In this document: positions 8,131 to 18,356 of the stretch, in pieces
How the letters are laid out: each line of letters opens with the position of its first letter
Position numbering within the stretch: position 1 is the stretch's first letter
From: Pseudogulbenkiania sp. MAI-1
GTDB lineage: Bacteria; Pseudomonadota; Gammaproteobacteria; Burkholderiales; Chromobacteriaceae
NCBI RefSeq assembly: GCF_000527175.1
Contig: NZ_AZUR01000001.1
Location: forward strand, 2,084,501-2,148,500
Reading direction: 5' to 3'
Length of the DNA stretch: 64,000 nt
The notes under the pieces: model-generated
Seen by the model: only the letters and a program-made list of their open reading frames with translations
Told to the model about the DNA's origin: nothing
Databases searched by the model: none
Program-made: the position numbers and the translations under genes

Positions 8131-10175
8131 GGTCCGGGGTTGATCGCCAGGGCGAGTTGTTCTTTGGAAAACGGCTTGTACAAGGGGTCGATACCGAGCT
8201 CAGCGGCGAGACCAGCTGCGCCGTCCTGGGCGTTGCCGCTGATCAGCACCACGCGCAGTTCCGGGCGCAGGCGGCGCGTCTTTTCCGCGAGCTGCCAGCC
8301 GCTGACGCCGCCGGGCATCACCACGTCGGAGACGACGCAGGCGATTTCCGGCACCTGCTCGATCATGGCGAGCGCCTCGACGCCGTTATCGGCCTCGAGC
8401 ACGGCATAGCCCAGGTCGACGAGCTGCATGCGGATGATCTTGCGGACTTCGGCTTCATCCTCGACCAGCAGGATCAGCTCGCCGCTGGCGCTGCGGATCG
8501 CCAAGCAGGCCGGCGAGCGTACGCGCTCAGGTGGCGGACTCGCCGCCGGCAGGGCCAGGACCACGGCGGTGCCGGAACCGATGGCGCTTTCGATGTGCAC
8601 CATGCCGTGCGATTGTTCGACGAAACCGTACACCATGCTGAGCCCGAGCCCGCTGCCGCCGTCGAAGCGCTTGGTGGTGAAGAAGGGCTCGAAGGCGCGC
8701 GACACGGTGGCGGCGTCCATGCCGGAGCCGTTGTCGCGCACGGTGATGCGGACGTAGTCGCCCGGCACCAGCGGGCGCTCGCCGACGCCCACGGCGACGA
8801 TAGGCTCAGGGGCGATTTCGATGCGCAGTTGTCCGCCGTCGGGCATGGCGTCGCGGGCGTTGAGGGCAAGGTTGAGCAGGGCGTTTTCCAGCTGGTGCGG
8901 ATCGGCGAAGGCGTACAGCGCTTCTTCCGGCAGCTGGGTGGTAATGGTGATGGTGGAGGGCAGCGAGCTCCTCAACAGCCGGGTGAGGTCGAGCACCAGG
9001 CGGCCGACGTCGATGCTCTGCGGTTCAAGCGGCTGCTGGCGTGAGAAGGTCAGCAACTGCCGGATCACTTCGACGCCGCGCCGCGCGGCCTGGATCGCCG
9101 GGTCGACGTATTCCATCAGCGCGGGGGCGTGGCCATGTTTTTCCTGCAGGGCCACGAGGTTGCCCAACACCACGGTCAACAGATTGTTGAAGTCGTGCGC
9201 CAGTCCGCCGGCGAGCTCGCCCACCCCTTCCATCTTCTGCGCGCGCAACAAGGCGTTCTGCGCCAGCACCTGCTCGGTGATGTCGAGTGAGAGCGAGAAG
9301 AAGCCCATCACCTGGCCGTCCGCCCCGATCTCCGGCACTAGGGTGCTGCGGGCGTAAACGGTGCGGCCATCGGCACGCACCCGCGAGTATTCGTAGCCGA
9401 CCTGTTGTCCGGACAGCGCCTTGTGCAGGTGCGGCAGCAGGGTCTGGAACAGTTCGCCGCCCATGACAGTTTCCACGGTCTGGCCGATCACCGTTTCCTT
9501 GGTGCGCCCGGTCCAGTCGGCGTAGCCCTTGTTGGCGAAGCGATAGACCAGGTGCTTGTCGATGTAGGCGATGAAGGCCGGGACGGTGTCGGTGATCAGG
9601 CGCAGCCGCGCCTCGCTCTGGCGCAGGTCGGCGGCGACCAGGTCGAGGTTGGCCTTGGCCTTGCGCAGGCCGGCGTTGGCGCCCTCGAGTTCGGCAGTGC
9701 GTTCGCGCACGCGGCGGTCGAGTTCGGCGTTCTCGTTTTCGATCAGGCGCTCGTAATTGCGCTGGGTGGTGATGTCGGTGTAGATCGTGATGAAGCCCTT
9801 GCCGGGCAGCGGCACGCCATGAATTTTCAGGACCTGGCCGTCCGGCCGGACCCGCTCCATGGTGTGCGGCAGGAACTGGCGCGCCACTTCGACCCTTTCG
9901 GCGACTTGCTGCTCGATGTCGCCCGGTCCGTATTCGCCGCGTTCGGCGTTGTGGCGGATGAAGGCTTCGAACGGGGTGCCGAGGCGGGCGAGATCGTCCG
10001 GAAACTCGAGCAGGTCGAGAAAGGCCTGGTTCCACGCCACCAGGCGCAGGTCGGCGTCGAACACGGTGAGACCCTGGTCGATCAGGTCGAGCCCGGCGTG
10101 CAGCAAGGCGTGGCGCTCCAGCGCGGCGCTGAATCCCTCTTCATCCGTGACGGGTGTTGGCTTTCCCGACTCCAT
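8127..10175 (-). CDS. PAS-domain hybrid sensor histidine kinase with C-terminal receiver
   Basis: A cytoplasmic kinase of 682 residues; no membrane helix or signal peptide is seen. Domains in order: PAS-7-type fold (about 28-140), coiled coil (140-190), second PAS (about 192-305), dimerisation domain with the phospho-accepting His327 in LAGGLAHDFNNLL, HATPase with the N box NALLNLALNARDAMP and G boxes (DNGSGMD, GGSGLGLSMVYG), and a receiver domain at about 555-680 with VSDVVMPGG. The stop overlaps the start of the OmpR-type regulator. The HDFNN type H-box is common in soluble hybrid kinases. The signal sensed by the PAS domains is unknown. An attached receiver could compete with, or feed back on, the separate regulator. 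Confidence 0.93.
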   Translation of the reverse strand: MESGKPTPVTDEEGFSAALERHALLHAGLDLIDQGLTVFDADLRLVAWNQAFLDLLEFPDDLARLGTPFEAFIRHNAERGEYGPGDIEQQVAERVEVARQFLPHTMERVRPDGQVLKIHGVPLPGKGFITIYTDITTQRNYERLIENENAELDRRVRERTAELEGANAGLRKAKANLDLVAADLRQSEARLRLITDTVPAFIAYIDKHLVYRFANKGYADWTGRTKETVIGQTVETVMGGELFQTLLPHLHKALSGQQVGYEYSRVRADGRTVYARSTLVPEIGADGQVMGFFSLSLDITEQVLAQNALLRAQKMEGVGELAGGLAHDFNNLLTVVLGNLVALQEKHGHAPALMEYVDPAIQAARRGVEVIRQLLTFSRQQPLEPQSIDVGRLVLDLTRLLRSSLPSTITITTQLPEEALYAFADPHQLENALLNLALNARDAMPDGGQLRIEIAPEPIVAVGVGERPLVPGDYVRITVRDNGSGMDAATVSRAFEPFFTTKRFDGGSGLGLSMVYGFVEQSHGMVHIESAIGSGTAVVLALPAASPPPERVRSPACLAIRSASGELILLVEDEAEVRKIIRMQLVDLGYAVLEADNGVEALAMIEQVPEIACVVSDVVMPGGVSGWQLAEKTRRLRPELRVVLISGNAQDGAAGLAAELGIDPLYKPFSKEQLALAINPGP

Positions 10176-10406
10176 GGCGTTCTCTTTCCATTCCTGCGAT
10201 GGCGGTAGGCCTATTGTGCCATGCCCGGCGGCCGGTCAGCGCCCGAACCGGTCCTCGTTACAATTCAGTACATTTCGCGAAAAGTTCATTAAACCTTCTC
10301 TTGCACCATAGGCGTATCGCCCGCCGAAACACCGGTACGCGGCCATGAGGCACAGCCGGAGCGCAAGCCGGTGACAACAATCGTGCACATAGAGGAGGAG
10401 CTTGCA

Positions 10407-12047
10407 GTGAACTCGACCAATCCGTACGGCATCGGCCTCGACAAGGGGCCGGCCAATTACGTCCCGCTGTCTCCGCTGACCTTTCTGGAGCGCAGCGCCA
10501 CGGTGTACCCGGAGCGTCTCGCCGCCATCCACGGCGAGTGGAGGATAACCTGGCGCGAGGTGTACCAGCGCTGCCGCCGCCTGGCCTCGGCCCTGCAGTG
10601 CCGGGGCATCGGCGCCGGCGATACCGTGGCGGTGATGCTGCCGAACATTCCGGCGATGTTCGAATGCCATTTCGGCGTGCCGATGTGCGGCGCGGTGCTC
10701 AATACCCTGAACACGCGCCTCGACGCCGAGTCGATCGCCTTCATGCTGCGCCACGGCGAGGCCAAGGTGCTGATCACCGACCGCGAATTCTCGGAGCCGG
10801 TGGCCCAGGCGCTGGCGTTGCTGGACACGAAACCGCTGGTGATCGACGTGGACGATCCGCTGTTCGTCGGCGGCGAGTTGCTGGGGGAGATGGACTACGA
10901 GGCCTTGCTGCGGGAGGGCGACCCGGAGTTTGCCTGGGCGCTGCCCGCCGACGAGTGGGACGCCATCAGCCTCAACTACACCTCGGGCACCACCGGCAAC
11001 CCGAAGGGGGTGGTCTACCACCATCGTGGCGCCTATCTGAATGCGGTGTGCAATTTGTTCGAGTGGGGCGTGCCGCGCCATTCGGTGTACCTGTGGACGC
11101 TGCCGATGTTCCATTGCAACGGCTGGTGCTTCCCCTGGGCCATGGCGGCCAATGCCGGCACCAACGTGTTCCTGCGCCGGGTCGATCCGCGCCAGATCTT
11201 CGCCATGATCAAAGAGCACCGGGTCACGCATTACTGCGCGGCGCCGATCGTGCACAACATGCTGATCAATGTGGCCGACGAGTGCGGCAAGGGCATCGAA
11301 CACGAAGTGAGTTGTCTCGTGGCCGGTGCGGCGCCGCCGGCGGCGGTGATCGAGGGCATGCAGCGCCTGGGCTTCAACATCACCCACGTCTACGGTCTCA
11401 CCGAAACCTACGGGCCGGCCGGGGTCTGCGCCAAGCAGCCGGAGTGGGAGGGCATGTCCCTGGCGGAGCGCACCGAGCGCAATGGCCGGCAGGGTGTGCG
11501 CTACGCCATGCAGGAGGGCATGACGGTGATGAACCCCGAGACCATGCAGCAGGTGCCGGCCGATGGCGAGACCATGGGCGAGATCATGTTCTACGGCAAC
11601 CTGGTGATGAAGGGCTACCTCAAGAATCCGGATGCCACCGCCGAAGCTTTTGCCGGCGGTTGGTTCCATACCGGCGACCTCGCGGTGCTGCAGCCGGACG
11701 GTTACGTCAAGATCAAGGACCGCTCCAAGGACATCATCATTTCTGGCGGCGAGAACATTTCTTCGCTCGAGGTGGAGGATGTGCTGTACCGCCACCCGGC
11801 AGTGATGAGCGCTGCGGTGGTGGCCAAGCCGGACAATAAGTGGGGCGAGGTGACCTGCGCCTTCGTCGAGCTGAAGGACGGCGCCGTGGCCACCGAGCGC
11901 GAGATCATCGATTACTGCCGCGCCCATCTGGCGCATTTCAAGGCGCCCAAGCAGGTGGTGTTCGGCCCGATCCCGAAAACCTCTACCGGCAAGATCCAGA
12001 AATTCCTGCTGCGCCAGGAGATGAAATCGTCCTCGGCCATCGAATGA
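10407..12047 (+). CDS. AMP-forming acyl-CoA ligase (medium/short-chain type)
   Basis: Adenylate-forming ligase of 546 residues that activates a fatty or carboxylic acid to its CoA ester using ATP. The AMP-binding P-loop YTSGTTGNPKGV lies near residue 190; VYGLTETYG, the GWFHTGDLA loop, the hinge DRSKDIIISGGENIS and the catalytic C-terminal lysine region KTSTGKIQKF all are present. The start is taken as GTG at 10407 because GAGGAGG sits eight bases upstream; a second GTG at 10371 would add 12 residues but has a poor site. It heads a run of beta-oxidation genes on the same strand (etfBA begins 24 bases later), so it is the likely activating step of that pathway. Chain length preference is not decidable by eye; the long loop pattern fits the AlkK/DmdB group. 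Confidence 0.9.
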   Translation: MNSTNPYGIGLDKGPANYVPLSPLTFLERSATVYPERLAAIHGEWRITWREVYQRCRRLASALQCRGIGAGDTVAVMLPNIPAMFECHFGVPMCGAVLNTLNTRLDAESIAFMLRHGEAKVLITDREFSEPVAQALALLDTKPLVIDVDDPLFVGGELLGEMDYEALLREGDPEFAWALPADEWDAISLNYTSGTTGNPKGVVYHHRGAYLNAVCNLFEWGVPRHSVYLWTLPMFHCNGWCFPWAMAANAGTNVFLRRVDPRQIFAMIKEHRVTHYCAAPIVHNMLINVADECGKGIEHEVSCLVAGAAPPAAVIEGMQRLGFNITHVYGLTETYGPAGVCAKQPEWEGMSLAERTERNGRQGVRYAMQEGMTVMNPETMQQVPADGETMGEIMFYGNLVMKGYLKNPDATAEAFAGGWFHTGDLAVLQPDGYVKIKDRSKDIIISGGENISSLEVEDVLYRHPAVMSAAVVAKPDNKWGEVTCAFVELKDGAVATEREIIDYCRAHLAHFKAPKQVVFGPIPKTSTGKIQKFLLRQEMKSSSAIE

Positions 12048-12071
12048 CGGCCCTCGTTGCGGAGTGAGGAA

Positions 12072-12821
12072 ATGAAGATTGTGGTACCCGTGAAGCGGGT
12101 CATCGACGCCAATGTCAAGGTGCGTCTCAAGTCCGACGGCAGCGCCGTCGACTCCGACAACATGAAGATGTCGATGAACCCCTTCGACGAGATCGCGGTG
12201 GAGGAGGCGATCCGCCTCAAGGAAGCGGGCATCGCCAGCGAGGTGGTGGTGCTCTCGATCGGCTCCGACGCCTGCCAGGACGTGCTGCGCTCGGCGCTGG
12301 CGATGGGGGCGGACCGCGCCTTGCTGATCCAGGCCAATGCGGTGTTGGAACCGCTGGCCGTGGCCAAGGTGCTGCGCGCGGTGGTGGAGCGCGAACAGCC
12401 GCGGCTGGTGATCTGCGGCAAGCAGTCGACCGACGGCGACGCCAACCAGGTCGGGCAGATGCTGGCGGGGTTGTTGGGCTGGCCGCAGGCTACCTTCGCC
12501 TCGAAGCTGGAGCTCGGCGCCGAAAGCGCCACGGTGACGCGCGAGATCGACGGCGGGCTGGAGATCGTCTCGGTCACGCTGCCGGCGGTGACCACCACCG
12601 ACCTGCGCCTCAACAGCCCGCGCTACACCACGCTGCCCAACATCATGAAGGCCAAGAAGAAGCCGCTCGATGTCGTCGCCCTGGACGATCTCGGCGTGGA
12701 TGTCCGGCCGCGGCTCGTCACGCTGGGGCTGTCCGAACCGGCGCCGCGCAGCGCGGGGGTGATGGTGGCCGACGTGGCCGAGCTCCTGGCCAAATTGAAG
12801 AACGAGGCAAAGGTGATCTGA
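12072..12821 (+). CDS. etfB: Electron transfer flavoprotein, beta subunit
   Basis: Beta subunit (249 residues) of the FAD/AMP heterodimer that takes electrons from acyl-CoA dehydrogenases. The start MKIVVPVKRVIDANVKVR and the central segment ICGKQSTDGDANQVGQMLAG are family hallmarks, and the docking region for the dehydrogenase is in the VLSIG / ADRALLI part. The ATG at 12072 is preceded by GAGGA; an upstream ATG lies inside the end of the ligase gene and is rejected. The stop TGA is directly followed by the etfA ATG, so the subunits are made in equal amounts. In this block the electrons can be passed on by the ETF-ubiquinone oxidoreductase encoded 2.8 kb downstream. Confidence 0.97.
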   Translation: MKIVVPVKRVIDANVKVRLKSDGSAVDSDNMKMSMNPFDEIAVEEAIRLKEAGIASEVVVLSIGSDACQDVLRSALAMGADRALLIQANAVLEPLAVAKVLRAVVEREQPRLVICGKQSTDGDANQVGQMLAGLLGWPQATFASKLELGAESATVTREIDGGLEIVSVTLPAVTTTDLRLNSPRYTTLPNIMKAKKKPLDVVALDDLGVDVRPRLVTLGLSEPAPRSAGVMVADVAELLAKLKNEAKVI

Positions 12822-13754
12822 ATGACGGCCCTGATTATCGCTGAACACGACAACGGCGCGCTCAAGAGCGCGACGGCCAGCACCATCGCCGCCGCGCGGC
12901 GGCTGGGCGTCGATATCCACGTTCTGGTGGCCGGCAGCGCCTGTTCCGCCGCCGCCCTGCAGGCGGCCCGGCTGCAGGGCGTGGCCAAGGTGTTGATGGC
13001 CGATGCCCCGCACTACGAGGGCGGCCTGGCGGAAAACCTAGCGGCGCTGGTCATTTCCCTGGCCCCGGCCTATTCGCATCTGCTGGCCCCGGCATCGACC
13101 TTCGGCAAGAACGTGCTGCCACGCGTGGCGGCCCAGCTCGACGTCGGGCAGGTTTCCGACATCGTCGAGGTGCTAGGGGCGGATAGCTTCGTGCGACCTA
13201 TCCATGCCGGCAACGTGCTCGCCAAGGTGCGCTGCGACGAGCCGATCAAGGTGATCACGGTGCGCGCCACCGCCTTCGAGGCGGTCGGGCAGGGCGGTGC
13301 GGCGCCGATCGAGACCATCGCCCCCGGTCCCGATCTGGGGCTGTCGCGGCTGCTGGCACGCGAGCTGACCCATTCGGCCCGTCCCGAACTGACCGAGGCC
13401 AAGATCGTGGTGTCCGGCGGGCGCGGCTTGCAAAGCGGCGAGAACTTCAAGCTGCTGGAGACTTTGGCCGACCGGCTGGGGGCGGCCATCGGTGCCTCGC
13501 GTGCGGCGGTCGATTCGGGCTTCGTGCCCAACGACTACCAGGTGGGCCAGACCGGCAAGATCGTCGCCCCGCAGCTCTACATCGCCGTCGGCATTTCCGG
13601 CGCCATCCAGCATCTGGCCGGCATGAAGGGCTCCAAGGTGATCGTGGCGATCAACAAGGACCCGGAGGCGCCGATTTTCCAGGTCGCCGATTACGGCCTC
13701 GTCGCCGACCTGTTCCAGGCCGTGCCGGCGTTGATCTCGGCACTCGACCAATAA
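12822..13754 (+). CDS. etfA: Electron transfer flavoprotein, alpha subunit
   Basis: Alpha subunit, 310 residues, usual length. The N-terminal half is the Rossmann-like ETF domain; the C-terminal FAD domain shows the full signature: GRGLQSGENFKLLETLAD, SRAAVDSGFVPNDYQVGQTG, LYIAVGISGAIQHLAGM and AINKDPEAPIFQVADYG. It begins on the base after the etfB stop. It binds the FAD that shuttles electrons from the acyl-CoA dehydrogenase encoded next to it. After the stop there are 131 bases before the dehydrogenase start, which leaves room for an internal promoter, although none is obvious. Confidence 0.97.
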   Translation: MTALIIAEHDNGALKSATASTIAAARRLGVDIHVLVAGSACSAAALQAARLQGVAKVLMADAPHYEGGLAENLAALVISLAPAYSHLLAPASTFGKNVLPRVAAQLDVGQVSDIVEVLGADSFVRPIHAGNVLAKVRCDEPIKVITVRATAFEAVGQGGAAPIETIAPGPDLGLSRLLARELTHSARPELTEAKIVVSGGRGLQSGENFKLLETLADRLGAAIGASRAAVDSGFVPNDYQVGQTGKIVAPQLYIAVGISGAIQHLAGMKGSKVIVAINKDPEAPIFQVADYGLVADLFQAVPALISALDQ

Positions 13755-13885
13755 CCGTTCACAGCTTGTTCGCGATGTGCCGCGCGGGCCGCCTGGCCCG
13801 GTGCGGCGTCCGTGGCCACGGCCATCGCCGAGCCACCGGACACCCATGCCCGGCGCTCGCGAGCAGGCGCAAAGGAGAATGACCG

Positions 13886-15670
13886 ATGAGTCACTATATC
13901 GCCCCGGTAAGGGACATGTTGTTCGTGATGCAGGAGCTGGCCGGCCTGGCCGAAGTATCCTCCCTGCCGGGCTGGGAGGAGGCGGGAGCCGAGCTGGCTG
14001 AAGCCGTACTGGAAGAGGCCGGCCGCTTCGCCGGCGAGGTGATCGCCCCGCTCAACGTGGTGGGAGATCGCGAAGGCAGCCGTCTCGTCGACGGCAAGGT
14101 GGTGGTGCCCACCGGCTTTGCCGAGGCTTACCGCCAGTTCGTCGAGGCGGGCTGGGGCGGCATTTCGTCGCCGGACGAGTTCGGCGGGCAGGGTCTGCCG
14201 CAGCTCTTGGCCAAGCCGGTGACCGAGATGTGGAAATCGGCCTGCCTGGCGTTTTCGTTGTGCCCGATGCTGACGCAGGGGGCGCTGGAGGCGCTGCTGC
14301 ATCACGGCACGGCACAGCAAAAGAGCGTCTACCTCGCCAAGCTGGTATCGGGCGAGTGGACCGGCACCATGAATTTGACCGAGCCGCAGGCCGGTTCCGA
14401 TCTCTCGGCGGTGCGCAGCCGCGCCATGCCGGAAGGCGATCATTACCGGATCTTCGGCAACAAGATTTTCATCACCTGGGGCGAGCACGACGTCACCGAG
14501 AATATCGTGCACCTGGTGCTGGCACGGCTGCCGGACGCGCCGGCCGGGGTGAAGGGCATCTCGCTGTTCGTGGTGCCCAAGTATCTGGTCAATGAGGACG
14601 GTAAGCTCGGGGCACGCAACGACGTGCAGTGCGTGTCGCTGGAGCACAAGCTGGGCATCCATGCCAGCCCGACCGCAGTGCTGGCCTTCGGCGAGAGCCA
14701 GGGCGCCATCGGCTATCTGGTCGGCGAAGCCAATCGCGGCCTGGAATACATGTTCACCATGATGAACCACGCGCGGCTGGCGGTCGGGCTGGAAGGGGTG
14801 GCGATTTCCGAACGCGCCTACCAGCAGGCCCGCGACTACGCCCGCGAGCGGGTGCAGGGCAGGGCGCTGGGCCACGAAAGCGCGGGTCCGATCATCCGCC
14901 ATCCGGACGTGCGGCGCATGTTGATGCTGATGAAGTCGCAGACCGAGGCGATGCGGGCGCTGGCTTACGTCACGGCCGCCTACATGGACCAGGCCGCGCG
15001 TCACCCCGACCCGGCCGAGCGCGCGCGCTACCAGGCCCGTGCCGAGCTGCTCACTCCGGTGGTGAAGGGCTGGTGCACCGAGACCGCGCAGGAAGTCACC
15101 TCGCTCGGCGTGCAGGTGCACGGTGGCATGGGCTTCATCGAGGAGACCGGCGCCGCCCAGCATCTGCGTGATGCCCGCATCACCACCATCTACGAGGGGA
15201 CAACCGGCATCCAGGCCAACGACCTGCTCGGGCGCAAGACGGTGCGCGAACAAGGCAAGACGCTGCTGGCGCTGATCGAGGAGATGCGCGGCGACGCCCG
15301 GCGTATCGGCCGGATCGAGGGTGAAGGCTTCGGCCAGTTGGCGGCCGATCTCGAGGCGGCGATCGCGGCGCTGGAAGGCTGCACGCAACACCTGATCGCC
15401 TCCTCCGCCGAGGCTCCCGAGCTGGCCTTTGCCGGAGCGGTGCCCTATCTGATGCTGCTGGGCACCGTGTGCGGCGGCTGGCAGATGGTGCGCGCCGCCG
15501 AGGCGGCCCAGTCCCGCATCGCCGCCGGCGAGCCCGCCGCGTTCTACCAGGCCAAGATCGCTACCGCGCGCTTCTACGCCGATCACGTCCTGCCGCGCGT
15601 ATTGACGCAGGCCCACGTGGTGCGCCACGGCGCCCGCGCCACGCTGGCGCTCGACGACTCCGCGTTCTGA
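13886..15670 (+). CDS. Acyl-CoA dehydrogenase (long, DmdC/FadE-like, 594 aa)
   Basis: Flavoprotein that introduces the trans-2 double bond in an acyl-CoA, passing electrons to ETF. At 594 residues it is longer than the 380-residue classical enzymes and matches the larger group that includes 3-methylmercaptopropionyl-CoA dehydrogenase. Seen: N-terminal helical domain, MNLTEPQAGSDLSAVRS (flavin/substrate loop), NKIFITWGEHD, VHGGMGFIEE and the catalytic glutamate region IYEGTTGIQANDLLGRK, then an extra C-terminal helical domain (about 460-594). The start has AAGGAG upstream. Ten bases separate its stop from the ETF-ubiquinone oxidoreductase start. Substrate range is not clear; the cluster as a whole suggests fatty acids. 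Confidence 0.93.
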   Translation: MSHYIAPVRDMLFVMQELAGLAEVSSLPGWEEAGAELAEAVLEEAGRFAGEVIAPLNVVGDREGSRLVDGKVVVPTGFAEAYRQFVEAGWGGISSPDEFGGQGLPQLLAKPVTEMWKSACLAFSLCPMLTQGALEALLHHGTAQQKSVYLAKLVSGEWTGTMNLTEPQAGSDLSAVRSRAMPEGDHYRIFGNKIFITWGEHDVTENIVHLVLARLPDAPAGVKGISLFVVPKYLVNEDGKLGARNDVQCVSLEHKLGIHASPTAVLAFGESQGAIGYLVGEANRGLEYMFTMMNHARLAVGLEGVAISERAYQQARDYARERVQGRALGHESAGPIIRHPDVRRMLMLMKSQTEAMRALAYVTAAYMDQAARHPDPAERARYQARAELLTPVVKGWCTETAQEVTSLGVQVHGGMGFIEETGAAQHLRDARITTIYEGTTGIQANDLLGRKTVREQGKTLLALIEEMRGDARRIGRIEGEGFGQLAADLEAAIAALEGCTQHLIASSAEAPELAFAGAVPYLMLLGTVCGGWQMVRAAEAAQSRIAAGEPAAFYQAKIATARFYADHVLPRVLTQAHVVRHGARATLALDDSAF

Positions 15671-15680
15671 GGAGGGGGCG

Positions 15681-17318
15681 ATGAGAGACCGCGAAAGCAT
15701 GCAGTACGACGTGGTGATCGTGGGCGGCGGGCCTTCCGGCCTGACCGCGGCGATTCGCCTCAAGCAACTGGCGGCCGAAAAGGGCCAGGACATCAGCGTC
15801 TGTCTGCTGGAAAAGGGCTCCGAGATCGGCGCGCATATTCTCTCTGGCGCCGTGATCGAACCCCGGACGCTGAACGAACTGATCCCGGACTGGAAAGAGA
15901 AGGGCGCCCCGCTCAACACCCCGGCCCAAAAGGACCAGTTCCTGTTCCTGACCGAGACCGAGTCGATCCAGCTGCCCACCCCGCCGCAGATGAACAATCA
16001 CGGCAACTACATCGTCAGCCTGGGCAACTTCTGCCGCTGGCTCGGCCAGCAGGCCGAGGAACTGGGCGTCGAGATCTACCCCGGCTTCGCCGCCGCCGAA
16101 GTGCTCTACCACCCGGACGGCTCGGTCAAGGGGGTCGCCACCGGCAACGTCGGCACCGGCAAGAACGGTGAGCTGGAAGGCGAACCCGGCATGGAACTGT
16201 GGGCCAAACAGACCATCTTCGCCGAAGGCTGTCGCGGCTCGCTGACCAAGACCCTGTTCGAGCGTTTCCAGCTGCGTGACGGCGCCGACCCGCAGACCTA
16301 CGGCATCGGTATCAAGGAACTGTGGGAAGTCCAGCCCGACAAACACGAACCGGGCAAGATCACCCACACCGCCGGCTGGCCGATGGACACCGCCACCTAC
16401 GGCGGCTCCTTCCTCTACCACCTGGAAGACAACCTGGTGGCGGTCGGCTTCGTGATCGGGCTCGACTACCAGAACCCTTACCTGTCGCCGTACGAGGAGT
16501 TCCAGCGCTTCAAGACCCACCCGGCGGTGCGCGGCGTGTTCGAAGGTGCCCGCCGTCTCTCCTACGGCGCGCGCGCCATTTCCGAAGGCGGGCTGCAGAG
16601 CATCCCCAAGCTCACCTTCCCGGGCGGGGTGCTGATCGGCGATACCGCCGGCTTCCTCAACGTGCCGAAGATCAAGGGCACCCACACCGCGATGAAGTCC
16701 GGCATGTTGGCCGCAGAAGCGGTGTTCGAGGCGCTGGCTGCCGCTGGAGAAGACCAGACCATCGAGGCGGTGGCCTACACCGACAAGTTCAAGCAAAGCT
16801 GGCTGCACGACGAGTTGCACAGCGTGCGCAACATCCGCCCGGCGTTCCGCTGGGGGCTGTGGCCGGCGATGATCTACTCGGCCATCGACACCTATCTGTT
16901 CCGCGGCAAGGCGCCGTGGACGCTGCGTCACAAGCATCACGACCACGAGTGTCTGAAGCCCAAGGACGAGTGCACGCCGATCAACTATCCGAAGCCGGAT
17001 GGTGTGCTGACCTTCGATCGCCTGTCATCGGTGTTCATCTCCAACACCAACCACAGCGAAGACCAGCCGCCGCACCTCAAGCTCAAGGATCCGACGGTGC
17101 CGGTGCGCATCAACCTGGCACTGTACGACGCGCCGGAGCAGCGCTACTGCCCGGCCGGGGTGTACGAGATCGTCGGCCGCGAGGAGGGCGAACCGCGCCT
17201 GCAGATCAACGCGCAGAACTGCGTGCACTGCAAGACCTGCGACATCAAGGACCCGAGCCAGAACATCGGCTGGACCACCCCGGAAGGCGGCGGCGGGCCC
17301 AACTACCCGAACATGTAA
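15681..17318 (+). CDS. Electron transfer flavoprotein-ubiquinone oxidoreductase
   Basis: Membrane-associated flavo-iron-sulfur protein (545 residues) that moves electrons from reduced ETF to ubiquinone. The N-terminus has the FAD dinucleotide motif VIVGGGPSGLTAAIRL (about residues 9-25); LEKGSEIGAHILSGAVIEPR and the GDTAGFLNVPKIKGTHTAMK segment are typical of ETF-QO. The C-terminal domain carries the 4Fe-4S ligands: a cysteine in RYCPAGVYE and CVHCKTCDIKDP. Length matches the family. It lies in the same run as etfBA and the acyl-CoA dehydrogenase, so ligase, dehydrogenase, carrier and quinone entry point are encoded together. Confidence 0.96.
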   Translation: MRDRESMQYDVVIVGGGPSGLTAAIRLKQLAAEKGQDISVCLLEKGSEIGAHILSGAVIEPRTLNELIPDWKEKGAPLNTPAQKDQFLFLTETESIQLPTPPQMNNHGNYIVSLGNFCRWLGQQAEELGVEIYPGFAAAEVLYHPDGSVKGVATGNVGTGKNGELEGEPGMELWAKQTIFAEGCRGSLTKTLFERFQLRDGADPQTYGIGIKELWEVQPDKHEPGKITHTAGWPMDTATYGGSFLYHLEDNLVAVGFVIGLDYQNPYLSPYEEFQRFKTHPAVRGVFEGARRLSYGARAISEGGLQSIPKLTFPGGVLIGDTAGFLNVPKIKGTHTAMKSGMLAAEAVFEALAAAGEDQTIEAVAYTDKFKQSWLHDELHSVRNIRPAFRWGLWPAMIYSAIDTYLFRGKAPWTLRHKHHDHECLKPKDECTPINYPKPDGVLTFDRLSSVFISNTNHSEDQPPHLKLKDPTVPVRINLALYDAPEQRYCPAGVYEIVGREEGEPRLQINAQNCVHCKTCDIKDPSQNIGWTTPEGGGGPNYPNM

Positions 17319-17417
17319 ACAACCGAGCGGCCTGGCCCTGCTGGAGCGCTTCGCGCTGCGGCAAGCGCCGGTCTGCGCGCGATAACAAGCACGACTTCAC
17401 ATCGAGAGAGCACAGAG

Positions 17418-18278
<861 letters not shown>

Positions 18279-18356
18279 GCCAAACCCGATGGCCGTCACG
18301 GAGCTGGCGTACGACGCCGGCTTCACCGATCACCCTGACAACCGGAGGCATCCGCC

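Noticed and set aside
10236..13013. 925-codon open frame on the minus strand across the acyl-CoA ligase and etfB/etfA genes
   Set aside because: It is the antisense shadow of well-identified genes with high third-position GC; composition is His/Arg/Gln-rich with no domain, and there is no ribosome site.
13691..15997. 768-codon open frame antisense to the acyl-CoA dehydrogenase gene
   Set aside because: Same reason: antisense shadow in GC-rich DNA.
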